A stretch of 64,000 bases of DNA from JACKJK01 sp046159835. Its GTDB lineage: Bacteria > Pseudomonadota > Alphaproteobacteria > Rhizobiales > Tepidamorphaceae. This document shows, one piece after another, positions 44,017 through 53,930 of this stretch. The notes under the pieces are model-generated. The model made no database searches, was not told the origin of the DNA, and saw only the letters and a program-made list of their open reading frames with translations. Each line of letters begins with the position of its first letter. The stretch's first letter is position 1. Location of the stretch: positions 1,178,001-1,242,000 of the forward strand of contig NZ_JBJXCY010000002.1 in assembly GCF_046159835.1 (NCBI RefSeq). Direction: 5' to 3'. The position numbers were made by a program, and so were the translations under genes.

Positions 44017-45603
44017 ATGACTGACACGATCAAGATCCGGCGGGCGCTTCTGTCTGTCTCCGACAAGCAGGACCTCGAAACATTTGCATCAGGCCTTTCC
44101 GGCCACGGCGCGGAGCTGGTGTCCACCGGCGGCACGGCGCGCGCCATCAAGGACGCGGGCCTGCCCGTGCGCGACGTCGCCGACCTGACCGGCTTCCCGG
44201 AGATGATGGATGGCCGGGTCAAGACGCTGCATCCCGGTGTGCATGGCGGCATCCTCGCTGACCGCAACAAGCCCGCCCACATGGAGGCGATGGAAAAGGC
44301 CGGCATCGGCGCCATCGACCTCGTCTGCGTCAATCTCTACCCGTTCGAGCGAACGGTCGCGGGCGGTGCCGACTACGCGACCGCGATCGAGAACATTGAT
44401 ATCGGCGGCCCGGCCATGATCCGCGCGGCTGCGAAGAACCATTCCGGCGTCGTCATCGTGGTCGACCCGCAGGACTACGCGGCGATCCTCGAGGAGCTGG
44501 GCGAGAAGGGCGGCGTCAGTGCCGAGACTGCCCGCTGCCTCGCCCACAAGGCCTTCGCCCGCACCGCTGCCTATGACGCGGCGATTTCCAACTGGTTCGC
44601 AGCCTACCGTGAGGACGAGACGCCGGACTTCCGCGCGCTCGGCGGCGCGCGTGCCCAGAGCCTGCGCTATGGCGAGAACCCGCATCAGGCAGCGGCCTTC
44701 TATCGCGCCGGCCTGGCGCGCGAGGGCGTCTCCACCGCCCGCCAGCTGCAGGGCAAGGAACTGTCCTACAACAACATCAACGACACCGATGCGGCCTTCG
44801 AGCTTGTCGCCGAGTTCGACCCGGCAGAGCGCGCAGCGGTTGCCATCATCAAGCACGCCAACCCCTGCGGTGTCGCGGTCGGGGACGATCTCGTCTCCGC
44901 CTACCGTGCGGCCTATGACTGCGACCGCACCAGTGCCTTCGGCGGCATCGTCGCGCTGAACCGCCCGCTGGATGCCGATGCCGCCCGCGCCATCACCGAG
45001 ATCTTCACCGAGGTCATCATCGCGCCCGGCGCGAGCGACGAGGCGGCGGCCATCGTCGCGGAAAAGAAGAACCTGCGCCTGCTCGTCACCGGCGGTCTGC
45101 CGGACCCCGCCGAACCGGGCCTTTCGCTGAAGACCGTGGCGGGCGGCTTCCTCTCGCAGGGCCGCGACAATGGCTGTATCGCTCCTGACCAGCTGCGCAT
45201 CGTCACGAAACGCGAGCCCGACGCGCGCGAACTGGCCGACATGCTGTTTGCATGGCGCGTTGCCAAGCACGTGAAGTCGAACGCCATCGTCTATGCGCTG
45301 AACGGCGCGACGGCGGGCATCGGTGCCGGGCAGATGAGCCGGGTGGATTCATCGCGGATCGCCGCGCGCAAGGCGCTCGATGCCGCCGAGGCTGCTGGCT
45401 GGGACGGACCGTGCACGAAGGGCAGCGCGGTTGCCTCCGACGCGTTCTTCCCCTTTGCCGACGGTTTGCTGAGTGCGGTGGAAGCCGGCGCAACCGCCGT
45501 GATCCAGCCCGGCGGCTCCATGCGCGACGATGACGTGATTGCCGCGGCCAACGAGCACGGCCTTGCCATGGCCTTCACCGGCATGCGTCACTTCCGCCAC
45601 TGA
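44017..45603 (+). CDS. purH: Bifunctional AICAR transformylase/IMP cyclohydrolase
   Basis: Catalyses the last two steps of purine synthesis. The 528-residue protein has the N-terminal IMP cyclohydrolase (MGS-like) domain, with LLSVSDKQDL, LVSTGGTARAIKDAG and GRVKTLHPGVHGGIL. The transformylase domain follows, with LRYGENPHQAA, the catalytic Lys-His in IKHANPCG, and SDAFFPFADG. ATG at 44017 gives normal length; the open frame before it is not conserved. It lies 78 bases after the heparinase-like gene and 25 before ybjQ. Confidence 0.97.
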   Translation: MTDTIKIRRALLSVSDKQDLETFASGLSGHGAELVSTGGTARAIKDAGLPVRDVADLTGFPEMMDGRVKTLHPGVHGGILADRNKPAHMEAMEKAGIGAIDLVCVNLYPFERTVAGGADYATAIENIDIGGPAMIRAAAKNHSGVVIVVDPQDYAAILEELGEKGGVSAETARCLAHKAFARTAAYDAAISNWFAAYREDETPDFRALGGARAQSLRYGENPHQAAAFYRAGLAREGVSTARQLQGKELSYNNINDTDAAFELVAEFDPAERAAVAIIKHANPCGVAVGDDLVSAYRAAYDCDRTSAFGGIVALNRPLDADAARAITEIFTEVIIAPGASDEAAAIVAEKKNLRLLVTGGLPDPAEPGLSLKTVAGGFLSQGRDNGCIAPDQLRIVTKREPDARELADMLFAWRVAKHVKSNAIVYALNGATAGIGAGQMSRVDSSRIAARKALDAAEAAGWDGPCTKGSAVASDAFFPFADGLLSAVEAGATAVIQPGGSMRDDDVIAAANEHGLAMAFTGMRHFRH

Positions 45604-45628
45604 ACCGATACCGACGAGGAGAGGCCAC

Positions 45629-45955
45629 ATGCTCATCACAACGACCAACACCATCGAAGGCCGCGCGATCAGCGAATATGGCGGCATCGTCACCGGCGAA
45701 GCCATTCTCGGCGCGAATATCTTCCGCGATTTCTTTGCTTCCATCCGCGACATCGTCGGCGGGCGTTCGGGCGCCTACGAGAAGGTGCTGAAGGAAGCCC
45801 GCGAAACGGCGCTTGAGGAAATGGCGGCGGAAGCTGCGGCGCGCGGCTGCAACGCGGTGATCGGCGTCGATCTCGACTACGAGACCGTCGGCACCGACGG
45901 CGGCGGAATGCTGATGGTGTCCGCCAGCGGTACGGCGGTGAAGATCGCCGGCTGA
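45629..45955 (+). CDS. YbjQ-family heavy-metal-binding domain protein
   Basis: A 108-residue protein of the YbjQ/UPF0145 family, a small pentameric fold sometimes called heavy-metal-binding. The hallmarks are TTNTIEGRAISEYGGIVTGEAILGANIFRDFFASIRDIVGGRSGAYE and EMAAEAAARGCNAVIGVDLDYE. The single Cys lies in that last motif. A good ribosome-binding site (GAGGAGAGG) precedes the ATG. The function is unknown. It follows purH by 25 bases, so probably shares its transcript. Confidence 0.92.
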   Translation: MLITTTNTIEGRAISEYGGIVTGEAILGANIFRDFFASIRDIVGGRSGAYEKVLKEARETALEEMAAEAAARGCNAVIGVDLDYETVGTDGGGMLMVSASGTAVKIAG

Positions 45956-45958
45956 CGG

Positions 45959-47365
45959 CTATCGAACGCCCGCAAGCTTGCGCGACGCCGGATAAGGCGT
46001 CGTCGCGAGCAGCGCGATGCCGACCGTGAAAAAGATCAGGATCATGGCCATGCCGAGCCGCGTCGATCCGCTGAGCGCGGTCACGGTCGCGACGAGGAAT
46101 GGCGCGAGAAACGACGTCGCGCGGCCAGCCAGCGCGTAGAGCCCGAAATAGCGACCGGCCTCGTGCGGCTCGACGCTGCGCGCGAGATAGGCGCGCGAGG
46201 ACGCCTGCACCGGCCCGAAGGCGATGCCGATCAGCAGCCCGAAGACGATGAAGAGCTTCTCCGCCGCCGTGCCGTAGAGTCCCCCGGCATCTGCCGGGGA
46301 CAGCGCCACCAGACCGAATGCCGCGAAATCCGTGCCCGTCGAGACGATGCCAAGCGCGGCGACGATCAGGATCGCCAGCGCCAGCATCACGACGGTCTTT
46401 GAGCCAGCCCGGTCATCCAGCGGCCCGGCTGCAAGATTGCCGATGATCGCCGTGACGTTGAGAATGATCCCGTAAAGCCCGATCTCGATGGTCTGCCAGC
46501 CGAACATCGCGGCGGCAAACGTGCCGCCGAGCAGCAGCAGCGCCGTCAGCCCGTCCTGGTAGATCATCCGCGCGACGAGAAACCGCAGCAGCCCGCGCCT
46601 CTGGCGCAACTCGCGCAAGGTGGCGGCGAGGTCCAACAAGCCAGCAGTAACCGCCTGCCCGATGGGCTTCTTCGGCGCGGCATCCGGCGTGAACAGCAGC
46701 AGCGGCAGCAGGAAGACGGCATACCACACAGCCGCCAGCGGCCCGGCGATGCGCGCACCCTCATGCTGGGCCGGGTCCAGCCCGAACAGTGGCTCTATCC
46801 CCAGCAGCGTCAGCCCCGTTTCCGGGGAGCCTGCGAGAAAGCCCAGCACGCAGATCAGCGCCAGCATGCCGCCGAGATAGCCAAGCCCCCAGGCGAGGTT
46901 CGAGATGCGGCCCATGCGTTCGGCCGTGAACAGGCGGGGCATCATGGAATCATTGAAGACGATCGAAAATTCCGCCGCGATCGTCGCGACGGAAAAGCAC
47001 AGCAGCGGCCACATGGCGGCGCTGCCCGGCTCCGCCCACCACAGCGCGACGAGCGCCGGCAGTTTCAGCGCGGCGAATGCCAGCAACCATGGCTTTCGCG
47101 CGCCAGCCGCATCCGCCACCGATCCCAGAATCGGCGACATGATCGCGATGACGAGGCCTGCCGCCGCTGCCGCATAGCCCCACATCGCCTGGCCCGAAAC
47201 CGGGTCGGCGGCAACATGCGCGACGAAATACGGCCCGAAGACAAAGGTCGTGACGATTGTGAAGAAGGGTTGCGCCGCCCAGTCGAACAGCATCCACCCG
47301 GCGACCGCGCGCCGCGTTCCCGCAACCGGCGCTGGCGCGGGCCCCGCGTCCGTCACCGGGTGCAA
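45959..47365 (-). CDS. MFS transporter of the UMF1/Atg22 type
   Basis: A 468-residue membrane protein with about twelve predicted transmembrane segments. The N-terminal signature GWMLFDWAAQPFFTIVTTFVFGPYF is that of the UMF1 family, related to the yeast vacuolar amino acid effluxer Atg22. PILGSVADAAGARKPWL is the MFS loop 2-3 motif. It begins with TTG at 47365 (a GTG three codons in is an alternative), only 9 bases after the NAD-GDH stop, so the two are likely cotranscribed. Amino acid transport would fit that partner, but this is inference. Confidence 0.86.
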   Translation of the reverse strand: MHPVTDAGPAPAPVAGTRRAVAGWMLFDWAAQPFFTIVTTFVFGPYFVAHVAADPVSGQAMWGYAAAAAGLVIAIMSPILGSVADAAGARKPWLLAFAALKLPALVALWWAEPGSAAMWPLLCFSVATIAAEFSIVFNDSMMPRLFTAERMGRISNLAWGLGYLGGMLALICVLGFLAGSPETGLTLLGIEPLFGLDPAQHEGARIAGPLAAVWYAVFLLPLLLFTPDAAPKKPIGQAVTAGLLDLAATLRELRQRRGLLRFLVARMIYQDGLTALLLLGGTFAAAMFGWQTIEIGLYGIILNVTAIIGNLAAGPLDDRAGSKTVVMLALAILIVAALGIVSTGTDFAAFGLVALSPADAGGLYGTAAEKLFIVFGLLIGIAFGPVQASSRAYLARSVEPHEAGRYFGLYALAGRATSFLAPFLVATVTALSGSTRLGMAMILIFFTVGIALLATTPYPASRKLAGVR

Positions 47366-47374
47366 CCCGGAGCG

Positions 47375-50300
47375 TCAGTCGCGGGCAAGATCGGAGAACA
47401 GCCCGGCAGCCACAGCCACCTTGGCAACCGTCAGGTCCGACTGGACGAGATCGCGCAGCGATTCCTGCGTCCGCGTCACCAGTGCCTCGTTCTCCCCGCG
47501 CCACGCATCGATGGCTGCCTTGCCCTTCTTGCCGCCGGAGACGAGCCGCGATGTCAGGCGGCGCTGCGCAATCGAAATCGCGTCGATGGCGCGGCTGAGC
47601 GCGATCCTCTCGTAGTAGTCGTCGAGCTTCATGCCCTGCGACTGGCTGATGAGCGGTCCGATGCTGAAGATCTGGCCAATGGCGTAGAAGGCCTCGGCAG
47701 CCGACTTCAGGTCGGTTTTCGTTTCGTCTGCGACACGAATGATGTCGGGCGCGCGGGACAGGAACATCAGCCCCGCAAGCTGCGCGGCCAGGTCATCCGG
47801 CACGTCACACTTTTCGAGGTTCCTGCGGCGGCGCTCCACCATGCCGGCGAAGTCCTCCGGCAGGATCTTCGCTAGCGACTTGCCGATGGTGGTGATGCCC
47901 TTCTGGTAGTGGGCCACCTTGTCGGCCAGTCCGCCGGTCGTGTCCTCATTGCGCAGGTACCAGACGACGCTGCCGATCAGCAGGTCTTCGACCTGGGCAT
48001 AGAGGTCGAGCTGCAGCGAACCCGAAATCTTGCTGTCCAGCGCGTCGATGGCGGTGTTCATCTCGGTCATGCGGAACCCGTCGCGCGCCAGCGCGAAGGC
48101 CCCGGATATCTCGTCGACATTCGCACCCGTCTCGTCACGCACGATGGCGAGGAAGGTCGGCCCGCCCCGGTTTATCATGGAGTTGGAGAGCATCGTCGCG
48201 ATGATCTCGCGCCGCAGCCTGTGGTTGGCGATGGCGTCCGGGTAGGTCTTGGCGAGCTTGTCGGGAAAATAGCGGCCGAGTTCGCGACCCAGATACGGAT
48301 CGTCGGGGATCGTGCTCTGCAGCAGCGATTCGTAGAGATCGATCTTGGCGTAGGCGAGCAGCACCGCATTTTCCGGCCGGGTCAGGCCAAAATGGCGTTC
48401 GGACAGCTCGGAAATCTGCGAATCGCTCGGCAGGTCCTCCACCTCGCGGTCGAGCTTGCCGCGTTCCTCCAGGTTGCGCATCAGTCGCTGCGCGAAGCCG
48501 AGATTTTCCGGCGCGCGCCGCTCGGCCAGCGAAAGCGCCAGCGTCTGCAGGTAGTTGTTGCGCAGGCACAGCGCGGCCACCGCTTCCGTCATGGATGCCA
48601 GGAACTTGTTGCGTTCCGGCGTCGTCAGGTCGCCGGCCCGCACCACCTGGCCCAGCGCGATCTTGATGTTCACTTCAAGGTCCGAGGAGTTCACGCCGGC
48701 GGAATTGTCGATGGCATCGGAATTGACGTGCCCGCCATCGCGCGCGAACGCGATGCGGGCTGGCTGCGTCATGCCGAGATTGGCACCTTCGCCGACGACC
48801 TTCACGCGCATGTCGTCGCTGGTGATGCGGATGGCGTCGTTGGCCCGGTCGCCGACTTCCTCGTCCGTCTCGAATGGCGCACGCACATAGGTGCCGATGC
48901 CGCCGAACCACAGAAGGTCGGCTTCGGCTGCAAGGATCGCCTTCATCACTTCCGCCGGTGTCGCCGTCTTCCCGGTCAGGCCGAGAAGGTCCTTCATTTC
49001 CGGTGATAGCGGGATCGCCTTGTCGGCGCGCGAGAACACGCCGCCACCCTTTGAGATCAGCTTCTCGTCGTAGTTCTTCCAGCTCGAACGCGGCAGCTCG
49101 AACAGCCGCTTGCGTTCCTCGAATGTCCTGGCCGGGTCCGGGTCCGGATCGATGAAGATGTCGCGGTGATCGAAGGCTGCCAGCAGGCGTATCTGGTCCG
49201 ACAGCAGCATGCCGTTGCCGAACACGTCGCCCGACATGTCGCCGACGCCGACCACGGTGAAGGGCTGCGACTGGATGTCGATATCCATCTCGCGGAAGTG
49301 ACGCTTCACCGCTTCCCACGCACCGCGCGCGGTGATGCCCATCTTCTTGTGGTCGTAGCCCGCCGAGCCGCCGGAGGCGAAAGCGTCGTCGAGCCAGAAA
49401 TCGTGGTTTTCGGAGATCTCGTTGGCGATGTCGGAGAAGGTCGCCGTGCCCTTGTCGGCAGCAACGACGAGATAGGGGTCGTCGCCATCGTGGCGCACGA
49501 CCTGCTGCGGCGGAATGACCTCGTCACCCTTGATGTTGTCGGTGATGTCCAGCAGCGAACCGATGAACATCTTGTAGCAGGCAATGCCCTCGGCCAACAT
49601 CGTGTCGCGGTCAGGCGCGATCGGCATCTGCTTGGGCACAAAACCGCCCTTGGAGCCGACAGGCACGATCACCGCGTTCTTCACCTGCTGCGCCTTGACG
49701 AGACCCAGCACCTCGGTGCGGAAATCCTGCGGACGGTCGGACCAGCGCAGGCCGCCGCGCGCGATCTCGCCAAAGCGCAGGTGCACGCCCTCGACCCGCG
49801 GCGAGTAGACGAAAATTTCGCGGAAGGGCTTCGGCTCCGGCATTTCCTCCACGTTGCGGCTGGCGATCTTGAAGGCGATTGTCTGCGGCGTGGAGCCGTG
49901 CAGGTCGGTCTGGAAATAGTTCGTGCGCAGCATCGAGCGGACGATGTTGGCGAAGCGCCGAACGATCCGGTCGTCGTCGAGGCTGGGCACGGCTTCCAGC
50001 GCCGTCTCGATCCGGCCCATGACGTCGCTCGTAGCCTTCTCGCGTGCCTTGCCGGTCTCGATGCCAAGCTTGCTGTCGATGGCAAAGCGCGCGTGAAACA
50101 GCGCGACGATATCGCCGGCAATCGCCGCGTGCCGCAGCATCGCGTCCCACATGTAGTCCTGCGAATAGGCAATGCGCACCTGCCGCAGGTAACGGCTGAT
50201 GGCACGCAGCATGGCAACGTCGCGCCAGCCGATGCCGGCGCGGATGACGAGCCCGTTGTAGCCGTCGTTTTCCGCCTGCCCCTGGATGATCGCGAGGAAG

Positions 50301-52240
50301 GCGTCGGTCAGCAGGCCGCCATGCTTGTCGAGGTCGACGTCCTCGCCATCGGCGCGGTCGATCAGCATGTCGTGCAGGTAGACCGGTTCGCCGTCCTCGC
50401 CGTTCATGCGCTCAAGCTCGAAGGACTGCTCCGAGATGACACGGAAGCCCATGTTCTCCAGCACCGGCACGCGCTCGGAAAGCGCGATGGGGCTGTCGAG
50501 ATTGAACACCTTCAGCGTGATGCGGCAGGGCGGGCCTTCCGGCGAGGGCAGGAAGCGGATCGCCAGCGGCTGGCCCGGTGTCAGCCGTTCCAGCGTGACG
50601 ATGTCATCGACGGCCTGCTCGGCCGAAAATGTCTCCTGGTAGGCGACGGGGAAGGCGGTGCCGTAGCGGTCCTGGAGGTCCTGGCTCTTCAGCGCTTCGT
50701 ACTGGCCCGACAGCGCGTCGGTCAGCCCGTCGCGCCAAGAGCGCGCAATGCGCGCGACTTCGGCTTCCAGTTCGCTCTGGTCCGGTTCGGGCGTTTCGCC
50801 CTCGGTGCGCCCGATGATGTAGTGGACGCGCGCGAGCGTGCCTTCCGGGAAGGCCGGATAGTAGGCCGAAACGCGCCCGGCATAGACGCGCGCGAGATAC
50901 TCGCCGACCTTGCGCCGCACCTCCGAATTGTACCGGTCGCGCGGCACGTAGACGATGACCGACACGAACCGGTCGAACTTGTCGGCGCGCGACAGCACGC
51001 GGATGCGCGGGCGCTCCGAGAGGTTGTGGATCGCGATGGCGAAGGATTTCAGCGTCTCGGCATCGATCTGGAACAGCTCGTCGCGCGGGAAGGAATCCAG
51101 CACGTTGAGCATGCCCTTGCCGGAATGGCTCTCGGGGTCGTAGCCCGCCTCCTCCATCACCTTGGCGGCCTTGCGCCGCAGGTAGGGGATCGAGGACACC
51201 GCCTTGTGGTAGGCGCTGGACGTGTAGAGGCCGATGATGCGCAGCTCGCCGTCCAGATTGCCCTCATCGTCAAACTGCTTCACGCCGATATAGTCGAGAT
51301 AGACGCGGCGGTGGACGGTGGACTTCACGTTCGCCTTGGTGACGATCAGCGGCACCGGCTGGTTCAGGAAGGCGCGGATTTCCGGCGTATAGGTCACGAA
51401 TTCGCGCCCGCGCCGCAGCACCTTCACGTCCGGGTCGCGCAGCAGGCCAAGGCCCGCGGCCGTGCCGCTGTCCACCTTCTCGGTGCGGGCCTTCTCGGTG
51501 CTGCCGCTGAAGTCGTAGCGGCGCATCCCGAGAAAGGTGAAGTTGTTGTCGCGCAGCCATTCCAGGAACTGCACGGCTTCCGCGATGTCCTCCACCGGGA
51601 TCGGCGGCGGGTTCTCGCGATAGCGCTTCAGCGCCTCGTCGAGATGGGACAGCATCGGCCGCCAGTCGGCGACGCAGTGGCGCACGTCCTCGAAGATTTC
51701 GCGCAGCGCCTTGGTGAGATCCTTGCGCAGCAGGTCGGAATCGATCCGCGAGACATGAATCTGGATGTAGCTTTCGAGGTGTTCCTTGTCCTTGCCGGAG
51801 CTGCCACGCTTGCCGTGGACGTTCTTGACCTTGCCCTTGCCGTCGCGGTCGAGCGCCATGATCGGGTGCAGCACGAGCTGCACATCGAGACCGCGCTCGT
51901 TGAGTTCCGCCATCGCCGAATCGAGCAGAAAGGGCATGTTCTCGTTGACGATCTCGATGATCGTCACGTCGTCGAGCGCGCGGTTGCCCTCTTCCGTGTC
52001 CGGGTTGAAGACATGGACGATCGTGCTGCCGGGCTTGAATTCGTTGGCGTGGGCGAATGTCTCGCGCGCGACATCGACCAGTTCGTCCGCCGTGTAGGCT
52101 GACAGGTCCTCGAGCGGTGCACCGGAGAACAACGTGCGAGTGAAGCTTTCGAGCGCTTCGGCCTGCTTGCCCTTGCCACCAAGCTTGCCGACGACTTCGC
52201 CGATGAGCGCGTTCTTCCGCTCGACGTCACGATGCGGCAT
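47375..52240 (-). CDS. gdhB: NAD-specific glutamate dehydrogenase, large ~180 kDa type
   Basis: Oxidative deamination of glutamate to 2-oxoglutarate with NAD. The 1621-residue chain is the large (GDH-180) class, with an N-terminal regulatory region with ACT-like modules (about 1-700), the catalytic core around VGSKGGFVPKQMP, GVGDMSGDVFGNGMLLS and DFRTEVLGLVKAQQVKNAVIVP, and a helical C-terminal domain. The ATG at 52240 follows GGAAGGGG; the frame is open for 79 more codons but is not family-like there. It is opposite to a neighbouring AhpD-like gene and precedes the UMF1 transporter by 9 bases. Confidence 0.96.
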   Translation of the reverse strand: MPHRDVERKNALIGEVVGKLGGKGKQAEALESFTRTLFSGAPLEDLSAYTADELVDVARETFAHANEFKPGSTIVHVFNPDTEEGNRALDDVTIIEIVNENMPFLLDSAMAELNERGLDVQLVLHPIMALDRDGKGKVKNVHGKRGSSGKDKEHLESYIQIHVSRIDSDLLRKDLTKALREIFEDVRHCVADWRPMLSHLDEALKRYRENPPPIPVEDIAEAVQFLEWLRDNNFTFLGMRRYDFSGSTEKARTEKVDSGTAAGLGLLRDPDVKVLRRGREFVTYTPEIRAFLNQPVPLIVTKANVKSTVHRRVYLDYIGVKQFDDEGNLDGELRIIGLYTSSAYHKAVSSIPYLRRKAAKVMEEAGYDPESHSGKGMLNVLDSFPRDELFQIDAETLKSFAIAIHNLSERPRIRVLSRADKFDRFVSVIVYVPRDRYNSEVRRKVGEYLARVYAGRVSAYYPAFPEGTLARVHYIIGRTEGETPEPDQSELEAEVARIARSWRDGLTDALSGQYEALKSQDLQDRYGTAFPVAYQETFSAEQAVDDIVTLERLTPGQPLAIRFLPSPEGPPCRITLKVFNLDSPIALSERVPVLENMGFRVISEQSFELERMNGEDGEPVYLHDMLIDRADGEDVDLDKHGGLLTDAFLAIIQGQAENDGYNGLVIRAGIGWRDVAMLRAISRYLRQVRIAYSQDYMWDAMLRHAAIAGDIVALFHARFAIDSKLGIETGKAREKATSDVMGRIETALEAVPSLDDDRIVRRFANIVRSMLRTNYFQTDLHGSTPQTIAFKIASRNVEEMPEPKPFREIFVYSPRVEGVHLRFGEIARGGLRWSDRPQDFRTEVLGLVKAQQVKNAVIVPVGSKGGFVPKQMPIAPDRDTMLAEGIACYKMFIGSLLDITDNIKGDEVIPPQQVVRHDGDDPYLVVAADKGTATFSDIANEISENHDFWLDDAFASGGSAGYDHKKMGITARGAWEAVKRHFREMDIDIQSQPFTVVGVGDMSGDVFGNGMLLSDQIRLLAAFDHRDIFIDPDPDPARTFEERKRLFELPRSSWKNYDEKLISKGGGVFSRADKAIPLSPEMKDLLGLTGKTATPAEVMKAILAAEADLLWFGGIGTYVRAPFETDEEVGDRANDAIRITSDDMRVKVVGEGANLGMTQPARIAFARDGGHVNSDAIDNSAGVNSSDLEVNIKIALGQVVRAGDLTTPERNKFLASMTEAVAALCLRNNYLQTLALSLAERRAPENLGFAQRLMRNLEERGKLDREVEDLPSDSQISELSERHFGLTRPENAVLLAYAKIDLYESLLQSTIPDDPYLGRELGRYFPDKLAKTYPDAIANHRLRREIIATMLSNSMINRGGPTFLAIVRDETGANVDEISGAFALARDGFRMTEMNTAIDALDSKISGSLQLDLYAQVEDLLIGSVVWYLRNEDTTGGLADKVAHYQKGITTIGKSLAKILPEDFAGMVERRRRNLEKCDVPDDLAAQLAGLMFLSRAPDIIRVADETKTDLKSAAEAFYAIGQIFSIGPLISQSQGMKLDDYYERIALSRAIDAISIAQRRLTSRLVSGGKKGKAAIDAWRGENEALVTRTQESLRDLVQSDLTVAKVAVAAGLFSDLARD

Positions 52241-52460
52241 GTCATCCCCCTTCCAGGCACGTCCGGTCCGCTTTTCGCGGATTAGCCCGGTCACCGGCAA
52301 AATCGGCGAACCGGTTCGTTTTGTCGCTAGTCTTGCGCTCTTGGCCGGTGCTTGTCGAGATGTTCGGGATACACTTGCCGGACACGCAGGCGCATGGTCG
52401 TCTGGGTTCGGTACAACTGGATGACGGTCGCATCCGTTCCGACATGATTGCGAGAAAGCC

Positions 52461-53027
52461 ATGACGAAATCCCCCATTGCGCTCGATCTGCAGGCAGAAG
52501 CGCCCCTGACAGAGCGGCAGGAAGCCTATTTCGCCAAATGCGAGGAAAAGCTCGGCATGGTGCCGAACGTGCTGAAGGCCTACGCCTTCTCGCCGGTGAA
52601 GCTGCAGGCCTTCGCCGACATGTATAACGACCTGATGCTGGGCGATTCCGGGCTGTCCAAGCTGGAGCGCGAGATGATCGCCGTCGTCGTCTCCTCCGCC
52701 AACCACTGCTACTACTGCCTCACGGCGCACGGCGCGGCAGTGCGGCAACTCTCCGGCGACCCGGAGCTTGGCGAGCTGATGGTGATGAACTGGCGCGCCG
52801 CCGATCTCGACGCGCGCCAGACCGCGATGCTGGAATTCGCCTGGAAGCTGACGCGCGAGCCGGACGCCATTATCGAGGCAGACCGGCAGGCCCTGCGCGA
52901 TGCCGGCTTCTCCGACCGTGACATCTGGGACATCGCCTCGGTGATCGGCTTCTTCAACATGTCGAACCGGGTGGCCGCTGCTTCCGACATGCGTCCCAAC
53001 GACGAATATCACGCCATGGCGCGGTAG
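52461..53027 (+). CDS. Peroxidase-related / AhpD-like carboxymuconolactone decarboxylase-fold protein
   Basis: A 188-residue alkylhydroperoxidase D-like protein. The redox centre is CYYC (Cys83 and Cys86) in SSANHCYYCLTAHG, with Glu71 and His90 as the proton-relay residues. The family (TIGR01926-type uncharacterised peroxidase-related enzymes) is thought to act with thiol reductants. It is divergent from the NAD-GDH gene across 220 bases in which I see no clear promoter, and it converges on the PEP mutase-family gene with 9 bases between. Confidence 0.9.
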   Translation: MTKSPIALDLQAEAPLTERQEAYFAKCEEKLGMVPNVLKAYAFSPVKLQAFADMYNDLMLGDSGLSKLEREMIAVVVSSANHCYYCLTAHGAAVRQLSGDPELGELMVMNWRAADLDARQTAMLEFAWKLTREPDAIIEADRQALRDAGFSDRDIWDIASVIGFFNMSNRVAAASDMRPNDEYHAMAR

Positions 53028-53036
53028 CTTGTCGGG

Positions 53037-53888
53037 TCAGGCCTTCTTGCCAGCAGCGCGAAAGATGTCGTCGAGCGTTGAAAACGCCGCCGCTTCGCGC
53101 GCGAAGGTGAACGTGCCTTGCCAGAGAATCTCGTTCGCCGCGTCCATCAACCGGCCGTAGACCAGACGCGCAAACGCCGATCCGACGCTGACCCGGCTGA
53201 CACCGGCCTCGGCCAGGTCCTGCACGCCGAAGACCACGCCGGGCATGCCCATCACCACGTTCACCGGGCAGGACACTGCCGAACACACCGTCCGGATGGT
53301 TTCGAGATCCCGCAGGCCCGGCGCATAGACCACGCCGGCGCCGGCAGCCTCGAAGGCCTGCAACCGGCGGATCGTGTCGTCGAGGTCATCGCGCCCCCAC
53401 AGGAGATTCTCGCTGCGCGCCGTGAACACGAAGTCCCGGTCGAGCGCACGCTCTGCCTCCACCGCGGCCTGTACGCGCTCCACCGCGAGTTCGAACGGGT
53501 AGATCGGATCGTCCGGATCGCCGGTGTGATCTTCCAGCGAGCAGCCGGCCAGTCCCGTCGCCGCCGCGGCGATGATGGTTTCGGCGGCAGCCTCCGGGCT
53601 GTCACCGAAGCCTTTTTCCATGTCGGCGGAAACCGGGATATTCACCGCCGAGACAAGGTCACGGCAATGGGAGAGGACGGCATCGCGGCCGACAGACCCT
53701 TCCGGCAAGCCGAGCGAAAAGGCCAGCCCCGCACTGGTCGTCGCCAGCGCCTTGAAGCCCATTGATTCAAGGATGCGCGCCGACCCGATGTCCCACGGAT
53801 TGGGAATGACGAATGCGCCGGGCTGTTCGTGCAGCTCACGAAATGTCGGTTCAACTGTCGCCTGTCCGTCCACCGACATCTCTCCCAT
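53037..53888 (-). CDS. Isocitrate lyase/PEP mutase superfamily protein
   Basis: A 283-residue alpha/beta-barrel protein. Marks are FVIPNPWDIGSARILESMGFKALATTSAG at the start, the metal-binding VSADMEKGFGDSPE (about 90-103), GLAGCSLEDHTGD, ARSENLLWGRDDLDDTIRRLQAFEAAGAGVVYAPGL and PVNVVMGMPG. These place it with oxaloacetate-decarboxylase/PEP mutase-like proteins of uncertain substrate. The active-site Cys loop of true isocitrate or methylisocitrate lyases (KKCGH) is lacking, so lyase activity on those acids is unlikely. Confidence 0.88.
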   Translation of the reverse strand: MGEMSVDGQATVEPTFRELHEQPGAFVIPNPWDIGSARILESMGFKALATTSAGLAFSLGLPEGSVGRDAVLSHCRDLVSAVNIPVSADMEKGFGDSPEAAAETIIAAAATGLAGCSLEDHTGDPDDPIYPFELAVERVQAAVEAERALDRDFVFTARSENLLWGRDDLDDTIRRLQAFEAAGAGVVYAPGLRDLETIRTVCSAVSCPVNVVMGMPGVVFGVQDLAEAGVSRVSVGSAFARLVYGRLMDAANEILWQGTFTFAREAAAFSTLDDIFRAAGKKA

Positions 53889-53930
53889 TCAAAGAACAAA
53901 GAGAGAACCTGCCGGAACGGCGGCCTGCGG

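Noticed and set aside
49166..52102. A 978-codon open frame on the plus strand opposite the NAD-glutamate dehydrogenase gene
   Set aside because: It is the mirror of a real, conserved gene in GC-rich DNA where stop codons are rare on the opposite strand. Its product is His/Arg/Asp/Val-rich with no domain and no ribosome-binding site.
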